This document shows positions 18,395-26,426 of a DNA stretch of 45,164 nucleotides, one piece after another; positions within the stretch are counted from its first letter, which is position 1, and the number at the start of each line of letters is the position of its first letter. Below the pieces are notes generated by a model, which saw only the letters and a list, made by a program, of their open reading frames with translations, searched no databases and had not been told where the DNA came from. The stretch spans positions 1-45,164 of the forward strand of contig JAQUVD010000030.1 of NCBI GenBank assembly GCA_028693555.1. The letters are read 5' to 3'. The stretch is from Hespellia sp. (GTDB taxonomy: Bacteria > Bacillota > Clostridia > Lachnospirales > Lachnospiraceae). A program made the translations under genes and the position numbers.

Positions 18395-20557
18395 CTATAA
18401 ACTATACATTTCATTTTCTTGATTGATTATTGCGATATATGCACCTTTTTGTATATTACGCATTAAATATATCATGTTAGCCCTAGGGAGCGATATACAA
18501 CCAGCTGTCGGTCTGCCGTTTGAGACATGAAGGAAAAATGCTGATCCTCCTCCTGGCCCTCGATTATAATCAAATGTCATTGCGTATTCATATGCTTGTG
18601 AATACTCAATCAAATGTTCATCCCAAGAGGTACCACTCGTTCTTTCTTGCCATGTATTATACTGTGGATCCCACATTGTTCCAATCCAGTAACTTGTATG
18701 AGTAATTCGACGATAGTCTAATCTACAGCCTGGATTACCATGCATTCCAAATGCGTATCCAAGAGCATATGCACCTGCCGGTGTTTTGCTTATATAATCC
18801 GAAGCAGTTCCTATTCCATCGCTTCCAACGAATCCGGAAGTTTCCATTGCTTTCGACCATAATCCTTCATTCTTTTCCCACAATTGTATATTTACACTTG
18901 TTCCTCCATTGGCATTTACAATCAGAATCTGATTTGTTCTGTTAGCAAGATTTGAACTTGCCCAAACAGGTTGACTTACATCGGAAATAGACTCGTTCTT
19001 TGGTAGAAGCTTAATTTGTATTGCCTCAAGTCGTTTCCCTCGTCCTACGCTTCCAGCCTGTTGACCATTTTTCATCCAATACATCCATCCATAATCTTCT
19101 GAATGCACTCGATAGTATACATCATAGTATTCCTCTAACTCTCCTGTTAATTGTATTTGGATTGCTTCCAGTCTAAGTCCTCTTCCACTTGTTCCACTTA
19201 TCTGTCCATTTTCTATCCAATCTTGCCAACCAATATCCTGTACGTGTGTCCGATATCGAATTCCACCACTATATTCTTGATTTTGAGACGTTATTTTTAT
19301 AGCTTCCAAGCGATAACCTTTTCCACTTGTTCCAGATGTTTGTCCTTCACTAACAGCTGCCTGCCATCCAATCTGCTCAACATGGCTTGAATAGCTTAAC
19401 ATTGGAGATTTAAAAGGGTTTGTTGCACTACCTGGTGCCTCGCCGTCCTTTGGAACTAATTGAATACGAATAGCTTCAAGTCGATATCCATAACCTGCAG
19501 TTCCTGCTGAACCACCATTCTTTGCCCATCCCATCCAGCCAATTTCCTCAGCATGTACTTGGTAGTATATATCATAGTTTGCTTCCATCTCTCCTGTTAA
19601 TCGTATCTGAATCGCTTCCAGACGAAGTTCTTTTCCGCTTGTACCGCTCATCTCTCCATTTTCAGTCCAGTCTTGCCAGCCATAATCCTGTACATGTGTC
19701 TTGTAACAAATACTTCCCTCATAATCCTGATCAGGAATCATTATTTTGATTCCTTCTAGTCGAAGTGCTCGTCCTGTTGTTCCAGATAGTTCACCATCAT
19801 TCTTCCACCCTTGCCAACCATCATTTTCTATATGTGTTGCATATTTTACAAGTGGATGATGAAATGCATTTTCTGTTATTTCCGGAGCAGAACCATTCTT
19901 TTCTACCAATTGGATTTCAATCGCCTCCAAATGATAAGAATATCCAGATGTTCCTGCCGCCTCTCCATTTTTTGTCCAACCTAACCATCCAAAATTAGCT
20001 GCATGAACACGATAATAGATATCGTAATAATTAGAAATATCTCCACTCAGCTTGATTTTGATTGCTTCGACACGTTTTCCCTGTCCAATAGTACCACTGA
20101 GATTTCCATTCGAAACCCAGTCTTGCCAACCAATATCCTGTACGTGTGCAGAATACTCAACTACTCCAGTATAGGATGTGTCAATCAAATTAATATTTAA
20201 GGCTTCGAGTCTCTTTGATTTTCCAGTTGTTCCACCTGTTTCACCATCGTAAACACGATCTAGCCAGCCTAAATCTTGTACATGCGTCTGATAACTAATC
20301 AGATGTCTTGCATCGTTAGGATTGACATCATTACTCTCTACTGTATTTTCTAAATTGTTTAAATTTGTTTGTTCGTCAACTATTTCAGGTGATTCTTCTG
20401 TTGTTTCAAGTTCTTCACTATCCATATTTTCTTCTATTTTAGTGGATTCTTCGTCGTTTTCTTCCGCATAGGTCGGAAATGTATTGCAGCAAACAATCAT
20501 AATGCAAACGCTTACGCTTATTATTTTTGTAATATTGCGAAATGTTTTTTTTAACAT
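18395..20557 (-). CDS. secreted L,D-transpeptidase (YkuD-like) with nine ChW repeats
   Basis: An exported protein of 720 residues. The start at 20557 is chosen because GGAGG lies eight bases upstream; an in-frame TTG at 20572 precedes the RBS and is not credible. A signal peptide (TFRNITKIISVSVCIMIVC to TYAEEN) and acidic spacer precede nine ChW repeats in three triads (about residues 86-517). The last 190 residues are a YkuD-type catalytic domain: the end block FFLHVSNG then RPTAGCISLPR has the His and the nucleophilic Cys (about His677, Cys687), matching the HxxxxxxxxGC pattern of the family. It should form 3-3 peptide crosslinks or attach molecules to peptidoglycan stems. It sits between the flippase gene (30 bp upstream) and the VanW gene (22 bp downstream), without terminators, so all are probably co-expressed. 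Confidence 0.9.
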   Translation of the reverse strand: MLKKTFRNITKIISVSVCIMIVCCNTFPTYAEENDEESTKIEENMDSEELETTEESPEIVDEQTNLNNLENTVESNDVNPNDARHLISYQTHVQDLGWLDRVYDGETGGTTGKSKRLEALNINLIDTSYTGVVEYSAHVQDIGWQDWVSNGNLSGTIGQGKRVEAIKIKLSGDISNYYDIYYRVHAANFGWLGWTKNGEAAGTSGYSYHLEAIEIQLVEKNGSAPEITENAFHHPLVKYATHIENDGWQGWKNDGELSGTTGRALRLEGIKIMIPDQDYEGSICYKTHVQDYGWQDWTENGEMSGTSGKELRLEAIQIRLTGEMEANYDIYYQVHAEEIGWMGWAKNGGSAGTAGYGYRLEAIRIQLVPKDGEAPGSATNPFKSPMLSYSSHVEQIGWQAAVSEGQTSGTSGKGYRLEAIKITSQNQEYSGGIRYRTHVQDIGWQDWIENGQISGTSGRGLRLEAIQIQLTGELEEYYDVYYRVHSEDYGWMYWMKNGQQAGSVGRGKRLEAIQIKLLPKNESISDVSQPVWASSNLANRTNQILIVNANGGTSVNIQLWEKNEGLWSKAMETSGFVGSDGIGTASDYISKTPAGAYALGYAFGMHGNPGCRLDYRRITHTSYWIGTMWDPQYNTWQERTSGTSWDEHLIEYSQAYEYAMTFDYNRGPGGGSAFFLHVSNGRPTAGCISLPRANMIYLMRNIQKGAYIAIINQENEMYSL
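19007..20302 (-). repeat. ChW repeat array of the L,D-transpeptidase, 9 copies in 3 triads
   Basis: Nine ChW repeats; this array is the most uniform, with RLEAIQI-like ends in most copies. The third members carry YDIYYRVH, YDIYYQVH and YDVYYRVH. Linkers after the first two triads contain KNGSAPE and KDGEAPG. Confidence 0.9.
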
Positions 20558-20587
20558 AAAGTCCCCCTCCAAGTCAATAATGTCATC

Positions 20588-21838
20588 CTATTTTTCTCTT
20601 TTACAGTAAAAAATTAAAATCATTATAATCAATGAAATAAATAGTAACCCTGCAGTGACGGTGTATGCAAAGCCTGCTCCCTTAAGTCCCTGAGACTTCA
20701 CCAAAGGACCTGCTATAAAGAATTCAAATACACTTGTGATTCCAAATCCAATTAAAAGAGAAAACTGTCTACGCATAACAGTTAATATAATCTGCGCTAT
20801 TACTGCAAATGAAAAAAAGCCACCACCAATAAGTAATATCGTAAGAACATCTTTATATGCCACAAGATCCACACCAAACACGATAGAAAGAATTGGGCAT
20901 CCTAGCGCTCTTCCAGCCACAACAATAACAGCTGATATGATAAGTGCACTTGCAAAAATTAGTCCACACAGCTTCAAAAACACTCGATATTCTTTATGAA
21001 TCCATGTATGTGACAATTTAACCAGAAGGGGTTGTAATGCAAATCCAACAAATAAGTTAATCACAAAACAAGGCATAAACAAATATGTGTAATAGGCTTG
21101 TGCCTCAGAAGACATATACGCATCTATGGCATATTTGGGGGCATTTCCCAGATAAATCAGTAAAAAAGCACTGATACATAATGGAAAACATTCTTTTAAA
21201 AGCCCCATTATTGAATGTTTTCCAAAATTTGGCATTTGCAACAGAATTACTTTTCTTGTTGAAAAAACAAGAATCGACAAAACCGCAATTGATAGAACAA
21301 TTGCTACGACACAACTAGCAATCAAATTATGAGTCGTAATCAATATTATGCAAAATCCAATAATATAAGTGATGATTCGTATACTCATGATTTTTCCTGC
21401 TATATCTAAACGTCCTATGCGTTGATAATGTCCACCATATACGTCGTCAAATGCATCTGTAACTTTTAATACACATAATAGCACAGTAACTAATAACTTT
21501 TCCCAATAGTAGCCTTCCAAATATACAAAAGCGATTACGATTAGAATCATAACTGTGCTTGTCACGATTCTTGAGCCTAGATATTCTGCTAGCGAGTATT
21601 TATTTTCAATATCTGTTGCTTGATAGTTTCTCATTCCGTAATTACCAATTGTTAACATCATCTGCGAAGTAGAAAATGCCAGTGCAAAGATTCCTGCATC
21701 ATTAACCCCTACAATTCGAGTTACTACCCACAGTAATAACATAGAAACAACGGAATTTAATCCACTTGACATCATATTCCAAAACACGCTGTTCTTGCCG
21801 ATTGTCTCAGGCTTTAATGCCCACATTTTTTTTAACAT
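20588..21838 (-). CDS. Wzx-type polysaccharide flippase (MOP/PST family)
   Basis: A 416-residue integral membrane protein with about twelve hydrophobic segments and no large soluble domain. The opening NSVFWNMMSSGLNSVVSMLLLWVVTRIVG with DAGIFALAFSTSQMMLTIGNYGMRNYQATD is typical of polysaccharide-transporter (PST) flippases of the multidrug/oligosaccharidyl-lipid/polysaccharide superfamily. It should move undecaprenyl-linked repeat units, presumably made by the glycosyltransferases at 40-8918, across the membrane. Its RBS is AAGGA at eight bases. It lies between two ChW wall enzymes, 15 bp after the glucosaminidase gene and 30 bp before the transpeptidase gene, an unusual place for a flippase. 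No Wzy-type polymerase was recognised in the window, though one of the two large membrane proteins could fill that role. Confidence 0.85.
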   Translation of the reverse strand: MLKKMWALKPETIGKNSVFWNMMSSGLNSVVSMLLLWVVTRIVGVNDAGIFALAFSTSQMMLTIGNYGMRNYQATDIENKYSLAEYLGSRIVTSTVMILIVIAFVYLEGYYWEKLLVTVLLCVLKVTDAFDDVYGGHYQRIGRLDIAGKIMSIRIITYIIGFCIILITTHNLIASCVVAIVLSIAVLSILVFSTRKVILLQMPNFGKHSIMGLLKECFPLCISAFLLIYLGNAPKYAIDAYMSSEAQAYYTYLFMPCFVINLFVGFALQPLLVKLSHTWIHKEYRVFLKLCGLIFASALIISAVIVVAGRALGCPILSIVFGVDLVAYKDVLTILLIGGGFFSFAVIAQIILTVMRRQFSLLIGFGITSVFEFFIAGPLVKSQGLKGAGFAYTVTAGLLFISLIIMILIFYCKREK

Positions 21839-21853
21839 TGTTTTAGTCCTTTT

Positions 21854-24800
21854 CTATTTCTTATAAAAGCTATTATCTTCGCTTCCCGGTGCCGGATTAT
21901 TCTTTCTAACCAAACGAATTTCAAATGCTTCTACCTGTCTTCCATATCCTTGGCTTCCTGCTGGATCTCCATTCTTAGCCCATCCAAGCCAACCAAACTC
22001 ACTTGAATGAACACGATAATAGATGTCATATTTTTCATTCATCTTTCCAGTTAATTCAATTTTCAATGCCTCCACCTGCTTGTTACTGCCAACTGTTCCT
22101 GCAATATTTCCATTTACAACATAATCTTGCCATCCAATATCCGCAACATGTGCGCAATATTTCACGCTGCCTTGAACATCCAAATCTTTTAAAGTGACTG
22201 TGAGTGCTTCTACCTGTTTATTCTGTCCTGTAGTTCCTGCTGTGGCTCCATCACTCACAGACGGTTGCCAACCAATATCTGCAACATGTGCGGCATACTC
22301 TACCCTTGCATTTTTTTTGTAAAATGCTGCTCCCGATGTATCTGGTGCAGAATCACCTTTTCTCACCAACATTATTTGTAGTGCTTCTATTTGCCTTCCA
22401 TATCCTTCACTTCCCGCTGGTTCTCCATCTTCCGTCCAACTCAGCCATCCAAACTCGCTTGCATGAACACGGTAGTAAATATTAAATTGTTTTGCCATCT
22501 CCTGTGTAAGTTTCACTTTGATTGCTTCAATCTGCTTATCTCTTCCTGTCGTACCTGAAATCGAATCATCTGATACATAATCTTGCCAGCCAATTCCTTC
22601 TACATACGAGCTATACTGAATTGACCCAGAATATGAGGCATCTTTGATTTTAATCTTTAGCGCCTCCACTTGTTTATTCTGCCCTGTAGTACCTGCTGTT
22701 TCACCGCTCTTCACATAGTTCTGCCAGCCTACTGTTTCTACATGTGCACTATATTGAAGAATATCTGTCTTTCCGTAAAATGGCTCTATTGATGGGTCCA
22801 TATCTGGAATTCCTTTGGGCATGACCATAACCTGAAGAGCTTCAATCTTTAATCCATAATTAATTGTTCCCGCGGTATTTCCATCAGCCGTCCAGCCCAG
22901 CCATCCTAAATCTTGTACATGCACACGATAATATATACTATAATTTGCCGCAGCTGCACCATTCAGTTCTATCTGGACAGCTTCCATTCTTCGATTTTGC
23001 CCCACAGTTCCTGCAATGTTATCATCTGTCATATAATCCTGCCAGCCCAGATCTTGCAGATAAGCACGGTATTTCAATCCAATACCTAGATTATTCGTTG
23101 TATTGATTTTAAGACCTTCTACCTTTTTATTCTGACCAGTCGTTCCAGCTACAACCCCATTTGATACATAATCCTGCCAGCCAATGTCTTGTACATGTGT
23201 GCTATATGAGACAGCAAATGTATTAGCTCTAAATGAAATTTCGGTTACACCTGGCGCCGCATTTCCCTTTGGTAGCAAGGCAATCTGAATTGCCTGAACT
23301 GCATAATTATATCCCTGTGTACCTGCAAGCTGACCATTCTTTGCCCAATCCATCCATCCGAATTCAGATACGTGAACACGGTAATATATATCATATTCAC
23401 TAGATTTTTCTCCAGTAAGTTGAATCTGAACAGCTTCTATTTTTTTTGCCTGCCCTTCTGTTCCTGACACTGTCCCATCCACAACGCTATCCTGCCAACC
23501 AATATCTTGCACATGTGCGCGATAAGACACTCCAAGATTATCAATTCCATTAACCTGAATTTTCATTGCTTCTACTGGCAGGTTTCTTCCCGTTGTGCCC
23601 ATGATGTTGCCATTGGTTACAGAATCCATCCAACCAAGATCCTGCACATGTGCCTGATATTGAATTGCTGATTGCAATCCCGCTGGCACCTCTACCCCTG
23701 GATTGCTAGGAATCGTTCCGTTTCCATTCCCATTTGATACAATTCTGACATAATCAGAACTTGCATATGCATACATATTTACAAAATCATAATTACCACT
23801 TCCAGATACAGCACTTCGATCTCCTGTCAAAACTGGATCACTCTGTACTTTGTAGAAACCGCTCTGCGCAGTACTATCCAAAATAATAAATGCTTGGTTT
23901 GAGTACGACTTTGTTCTATAAATCACTGTCGATGCTGTACTTGCAGCATTTCTCACATTCAGATTGGTATGTTCTGTTCCAATGACATCTTTTATACCGA
24001 TTGTATACTTATATGCATCCTGACTTCCATATGTTTTGTCGATTTGCCATGCTACACTGGCATTGATTTCTCCCCAATATGGATTCGATGCATAACTTAC
24101 AGTAATTCCACTTGCTTTATTTCCAAGATACGCTCCTGCATTTACGGAATTATTAGGGTTCAAATATCTCTTTGACATATATGTTTCAGTAAACGCTTTG
24201 ATACAATCGTTCACACTTGCATATGCATCTGCGCTCTCACCTGGTGATGAATCGACAGCATTTAAGCCAAATAAATTATTCTTCTGCTGTGCTATATTAC
24301 TTTTTCCCCACCAACTTTCATTTGCCGCAACACCGATTGCTAATAACGCATTTACACCATATGTATTTTGATTACTGATAAATGTACTTGCAGTTTTAAG
24401 CATCTTAGATGTCGAGCTAGCAGCTTTTGAACTAATAAATGCATTCAATTGTTCTGCTGTATAATTCGTCTGGCTTCGAAGTGGCAGATATTGAAAATAA
24501 TTGTAAAATGGATTTTCCGCATTCACGGAATGCGTCCGTGTACTTGCATTATAGTCGGACAACATCTGGTTAAATGCCGAATTGATGTAAAAAAAATGAC
24601 CATCATAACTGTAATACTGAACACCTTCTGCTAAGTAAGGTGGTGCGAGACCATTATCAATCGTGCTTGCTGTTCCAGGTGTTGACATATCTGTTGAGAT
24701 GTAATGATAGAGTCTTCCACCAGACACTTGATAATAACTCATCGACTGTGCTGTATCTAAAGATAAAACCTGCACACTCGCTGGATCAACAAGACCAATC

Positions 24801-25276
24801 ACGCCTGATAACATGAATTTTACCATTCCATTTTCCGTTCCAAGATATGCTGCGTCAGCACCGCACATACCATTCGTATAACCTGATGCACCTGTCAGAT
24901 ATTCGGTATATGTAGTAACAGCATTTCCTCTGGTATTGAAGTTAACCAGTTGCTGCGTTGCTCGTTCTATGCCATATGTAGCTGTTGCTTCGCCCTCCAC
25001 TGTTCCATTTTTTTCAGGCACTTCTTGAATATTTCCGTCTTCATCTACACTGATGACGACATCTTCAGCACCTTCCGCGCGATTTTCTTCTATCGGAGTC
25101 TCTTCAGATTTATCAACCGTTGTAACCTCTGGTTCAGCTGTTTCTGTGTCCAATGTTTCTACCGATACCTCTGCAGCATCCGTTGCATATGTTACAATTT
25201 CATTACTCCCAAATGATCCTGCCAGCATTACTGTAGACAATAAAATTCCTAAATATATTTTCCCCTTATGTTTCAT
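21854..25276 (-). CDS. secreted glucosaminidase with SH3-like domain and twelve ChW repeats
   Basis: An exported autolysin-type protein of 1140 residues. The ATG at 25276 has AAGGAG seven bases upstream and begins a clear signal peptide (MKHKGKIYLGILLSTVMLAG); the frame reaching 25369 would read through a hairpin and is rejected. An acidic spacer (about 36-100) and an unrecognised region (about 100-265) precede a glucosaminidase domain (about 275-425), with ANESWWGKSNIAQ containing the likely catalytic Glu320 and NNLFGLNA, as in LytG/GH73 enzymes. Residues 430-515 (TNLNVRNAAS onward) look like a bacterial SH3 domain. Twelve ChW repeats in four triads fill 537 to about 1128. It should cleave the GlcNAc side of the glycan backbone. 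It leads a unit with the flippase, L,D-transpeptidase and VanW genes. Confidence 0.92.
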   Translation of the reverse strand: MKHKGKIYLGILLSTVMLAGSFGSNEIVTYATDAAEVSVETLDTETAEPEVTTVDKSEETPIEENRAEGAEDVVISVDEDGNIQEVPEKNGTVEGEATATYGIERATQQLVNFNTRGNAVTTYTEYLTGASGYTNGMCGADAAYLGTENGMVKFMLSGVIGLVDPASVQVLSLDTAQSMSYYQVSGGRLYHYISTDMSTPGTASTIDNGLAPPYLAEGVQYYSYDGHFFYINSAFNQMLSDYNASTRTHSVNAENPFYNYFQYLPLRSQTNYTAEQLNAFISSKAASSTSKMLKTASTFISNQNTYGVNALLAIGVAANESWWGKSNIAQQKNNLFGLNAVDSSPGESADAYASVNDCIKAFTETYMSKRYLNPNNSVNAGAYLGNKASGITVSYASNPYWGEINASVAWQIDKTYGSQDAYKYTIGIKDVIGTEHTNLNVRNAASTASTVIYRTKSYSNQAFIILDSTAQSGFYKVQSDPVLTGDRSAVSGSGNYDFVNMYAYASSDYVRIVSNGNGNGTIPSNPGVEVPAGLQSAIQYQAHVQDLGWMDSVTNGNIMGTTGRNLPVEAMKIQVNGIDNLGVSYRAHVQDIGWQDSVVDGTVSGTEGQAKKIEAVQIQLTGEKSSEYDIYYRVHVSEFGWMDWAKNGQLAGTQGYNYAVQAIQIALLPKGNAAPGVTEISFRANTFAVSYSTHVQDIGWQDYVSNGVVAGTTGQNKKVEGLKINTTNNLGIGLKYRAYLQDLGWQDYMTDDNIAGTVGQNRRMEAVQIELNGAAAANYSIYYRVHVQDLGWLGWTADGNTAGTINYGLKIEALQVMVMPKGIPDMDPSIEPFYGKTDILQYSAHVETVGWQNYVKSGETAGTTGQNKQVEALKIKIKDASYSGSIQYSSYVEGIGWQDYVSDDSISGTTGRDKQIEAIKVKLTQEMAKQFNIYYRVHASEFGWLSWTEDGEPAGSEGYGRQIEALQIMLVRKGDSAPDTSGAAFYKKNARVEYAAHVADIGWQPSVSDGATAGTTGQNKQVEALTVTLKDLDVQGSVKYCAHVADIGWQDYVVNGNIAGTVGSNKQVEALKIELTGKMNEKYDIYYRVHSSEFGWLGWAKNGDPAGSQGYGRQVEAFEIRLVRKNNPAPGSEDNSFYKK
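21893..23668 (-). repeat. ChW repeat array of the glucosaminidase, 12 copies in 4 triads
   Basis: Twelve ChW repeats, all keeping the GW core. Copies 3, 6, 9 and 12 are the YYRVH subtype. Each triad is followed by a linker with a Lys-Gly or Lys-Asn and Ala-Pro core, such as KGNAAPG, KGDSAPD and KNNPAPG. Copies 9 and 12 are near-identical at the end (GSEGYGRQ and GSQGYGRQ), suggesting recent triad duplication. Confidence 0.92.
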
Positions 25277-25319
25277 ATGTATTCTCCTTTGCAAATGATT
25301 AGCTTCAGTATCTTCACGA

Positions 25320-25361
25320 AAAGCCATGTTTTCTCTTATCTCACACAAGAAACATGGCTTT
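25320..25361 (-). terminator. strong hairpin between DUF2304 and glucosaminidase genes
   Basis: A perfect 12-base stem (AAAGCCATGTTT with AAACATGGCTTT) closes an 18-base loop and is followed on the minus strand by TTTTCG. It begins 5 bases after the DUF2304 stop codon and ends about 44 bp before the glucosaminidase ATG. No clear promoter was found between the hairpin and the ATG, so it may act as a partial terminator or attenuator. Confidence 0.7.
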
Positions 25362-25365
25362 ATTT

Positions 25366-25713
25366 TCATTTGCGATCATTCATCTCCTTTTTTAACATTG
25401 CTAGTTCTTGTGTTAACACTTTAATTCGATTGGACATTCTTGACACAGAGTATGTCAATACAAACACCAATATTAACGTAAATACAAATCCAAAGAAGAA
25501 CAGCATATTCACAGGACTTGCAATTCCAATCAAACGTGCTAGCCAATCCATGATTCCTGGAAAACAAGCCATCAAAAGAATCGCTACGCCAACAGCAAAC
25601 CAAGATAACGCATACCGAAGATCTAATTGATGTTTCCGAACCATATTCACAAAATAAATAAGTGTTATCAGCACTAAACCAATTATTATCATCTGACTTT
25701 TTAATGTAATCAT
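25366..25713 (-). CDS. DUF2304 small membrane protein
   Basis: A 115-residue protein with three hydrophobic helices (about 8-24, 34-52 and 68-90), LRYALSWFAVG at the second and a charged coiled-coil tail (SRMSNRIKVLTQELAMLKKEM). This is the DUF2304 pattern. Such proteins are usually encoded next to a DPM1-like GT2 that makes polyprenyl-phosphate sugars, and that is the case here: the GT2 stop lies 9 bp upstream. It may anchor or assist that enzyme at the membrane (inference). The RBS AGGAGGAG lies directly before the ATG. It is the last gene before the hairpin at 25320-25361. Confidence 0.88.
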   Translation of the reverse strand: MITLKSQMIIIGLVLITLIYFVNMVRKHQLDLRYALSWFAVGVAILLMACFPGIMDWLARLIGIASPVNMLFFFGFVFTLILVFVLTYSVSRMSNRIKVLTQELAMLKKEMNDRK

Positions 25714-25722
25714 ATTCTCCTC

Positions 25723-26415
25723 CTAATACTTTCTGATGCCTTCAATTAAGATGGCTAATGAGACTTTTATCATGTAGTACACTGATTTTTTAGGTGATAT
25801 TGAGGATACACCACCTTGTCTTTCTTTCATCTCAACCGGAATTTCTACTATTTTTTTATTGCGTCTAAGGACTGCAACAATACTTTCTGGTTCCGGATAA
25901 TCCTTAGGATAATCCTTAGAAAATAATCGAATAATATCTTTGTTAATCATGCGGAGTCCTGATGTTGGATCTGTTACTCTTTTTTTTGTTAAAAGGTAAA
26001 TCAGTCCTGAAAAGTACTTAATCCCCATTCTTCTCATCCCTGTTGACTGAAATCCTTGATTATCGATAAAGCGTGACCCTATCACCATTTCGGCTTTTTC
26101 TTCCTGGAGTACGACTGACATCTTTTCTAAGAATGCAGGATCATGCTGTCCATCTCCATCTACTTGCACAGCCAAATCATAATCATTTTCCACTCCATAC
26201 ACATATCCAGTCTGTACAGCTCCACCAATACCTAAATTAACTGGTAGATTTACGACATTAAATCCTTTCTGTGCGCACAGCTCTTTGGTCTGATCTGTCG
26301 AGCAATCATTAATAATAACATAATCAAAACTTGGTGCATTTTCTTTAATATTCTTCACTACATTTTCAAGATTTTTAGCCTCGTTATATGCAGGAATAAT
26401 AATCAATTTCTTCAT
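25723..26415 (-). CDS. DPM1-like GT2, probable polyprenyl-phosphate sugar synthase
   Basis: A 230-residue GT-A enzyme. IIIPAYNEAKNLENVV is the nucleotide-binding strand, INDCSTDQT the first acidic motif, and VDGDGQHDP (Asp86, Asp88) the metal-binding DXD of dolichyl-phosphate mannosyltransferase relatives; the later SRFIDNQGFQSTGMRR and DPTSGLRMINKD also fit. There are no transmembrane helices, as in the short DPM1 type. It should transfer a sugar from its nucleotide carrier to undecaprenyl phosphate, providing a donor for enzymes that work outside the membrane. Candidate users are the DUF2142 protein and the 848-residue GT-C-like protein. The RBS AGGGAGG is well placed; the gene starts 11 bp after the preceding GT2. 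Confidence 0.88.
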   Translation of the reverse strand: MKKLIIIPAYNEAKNLENVVKNIKENAPSFDYVIINDCSTDQTKELCAQKGFNVVNLPVNLGIGGAVQTGYVYGVENDYDLAVQVDGDGQHDPAFLEKMSVVLQEEKAEMVIGSRFIDNQGFQSTGMRRMGIKYFSGLIYLLTKKRVTDPTSGLRMINKDIIRLFSKDYPKDYPEPESIVAVLRRNKKIVEIPVEMKERQGGVSSISPKKSVYYMIKVSLAILIEGIRKY

Positions 26416-26426
26416 CTGTATCCTCC

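Noticed and set aside
13565-23668. The regular repeats as a CRISPR array or other DNA repeat
   Set aside because: The periodicity is at protein level, copies differ at DNA level, and all four arrays are in long open frames with conserved GW cores.
25277-25369. 31-residue extension of the glucosaminidase in front of its signal peptide
   Set aside because: It would run through the 25320-25361 hairpin; AAGGAG and the signal peptide support 25276.
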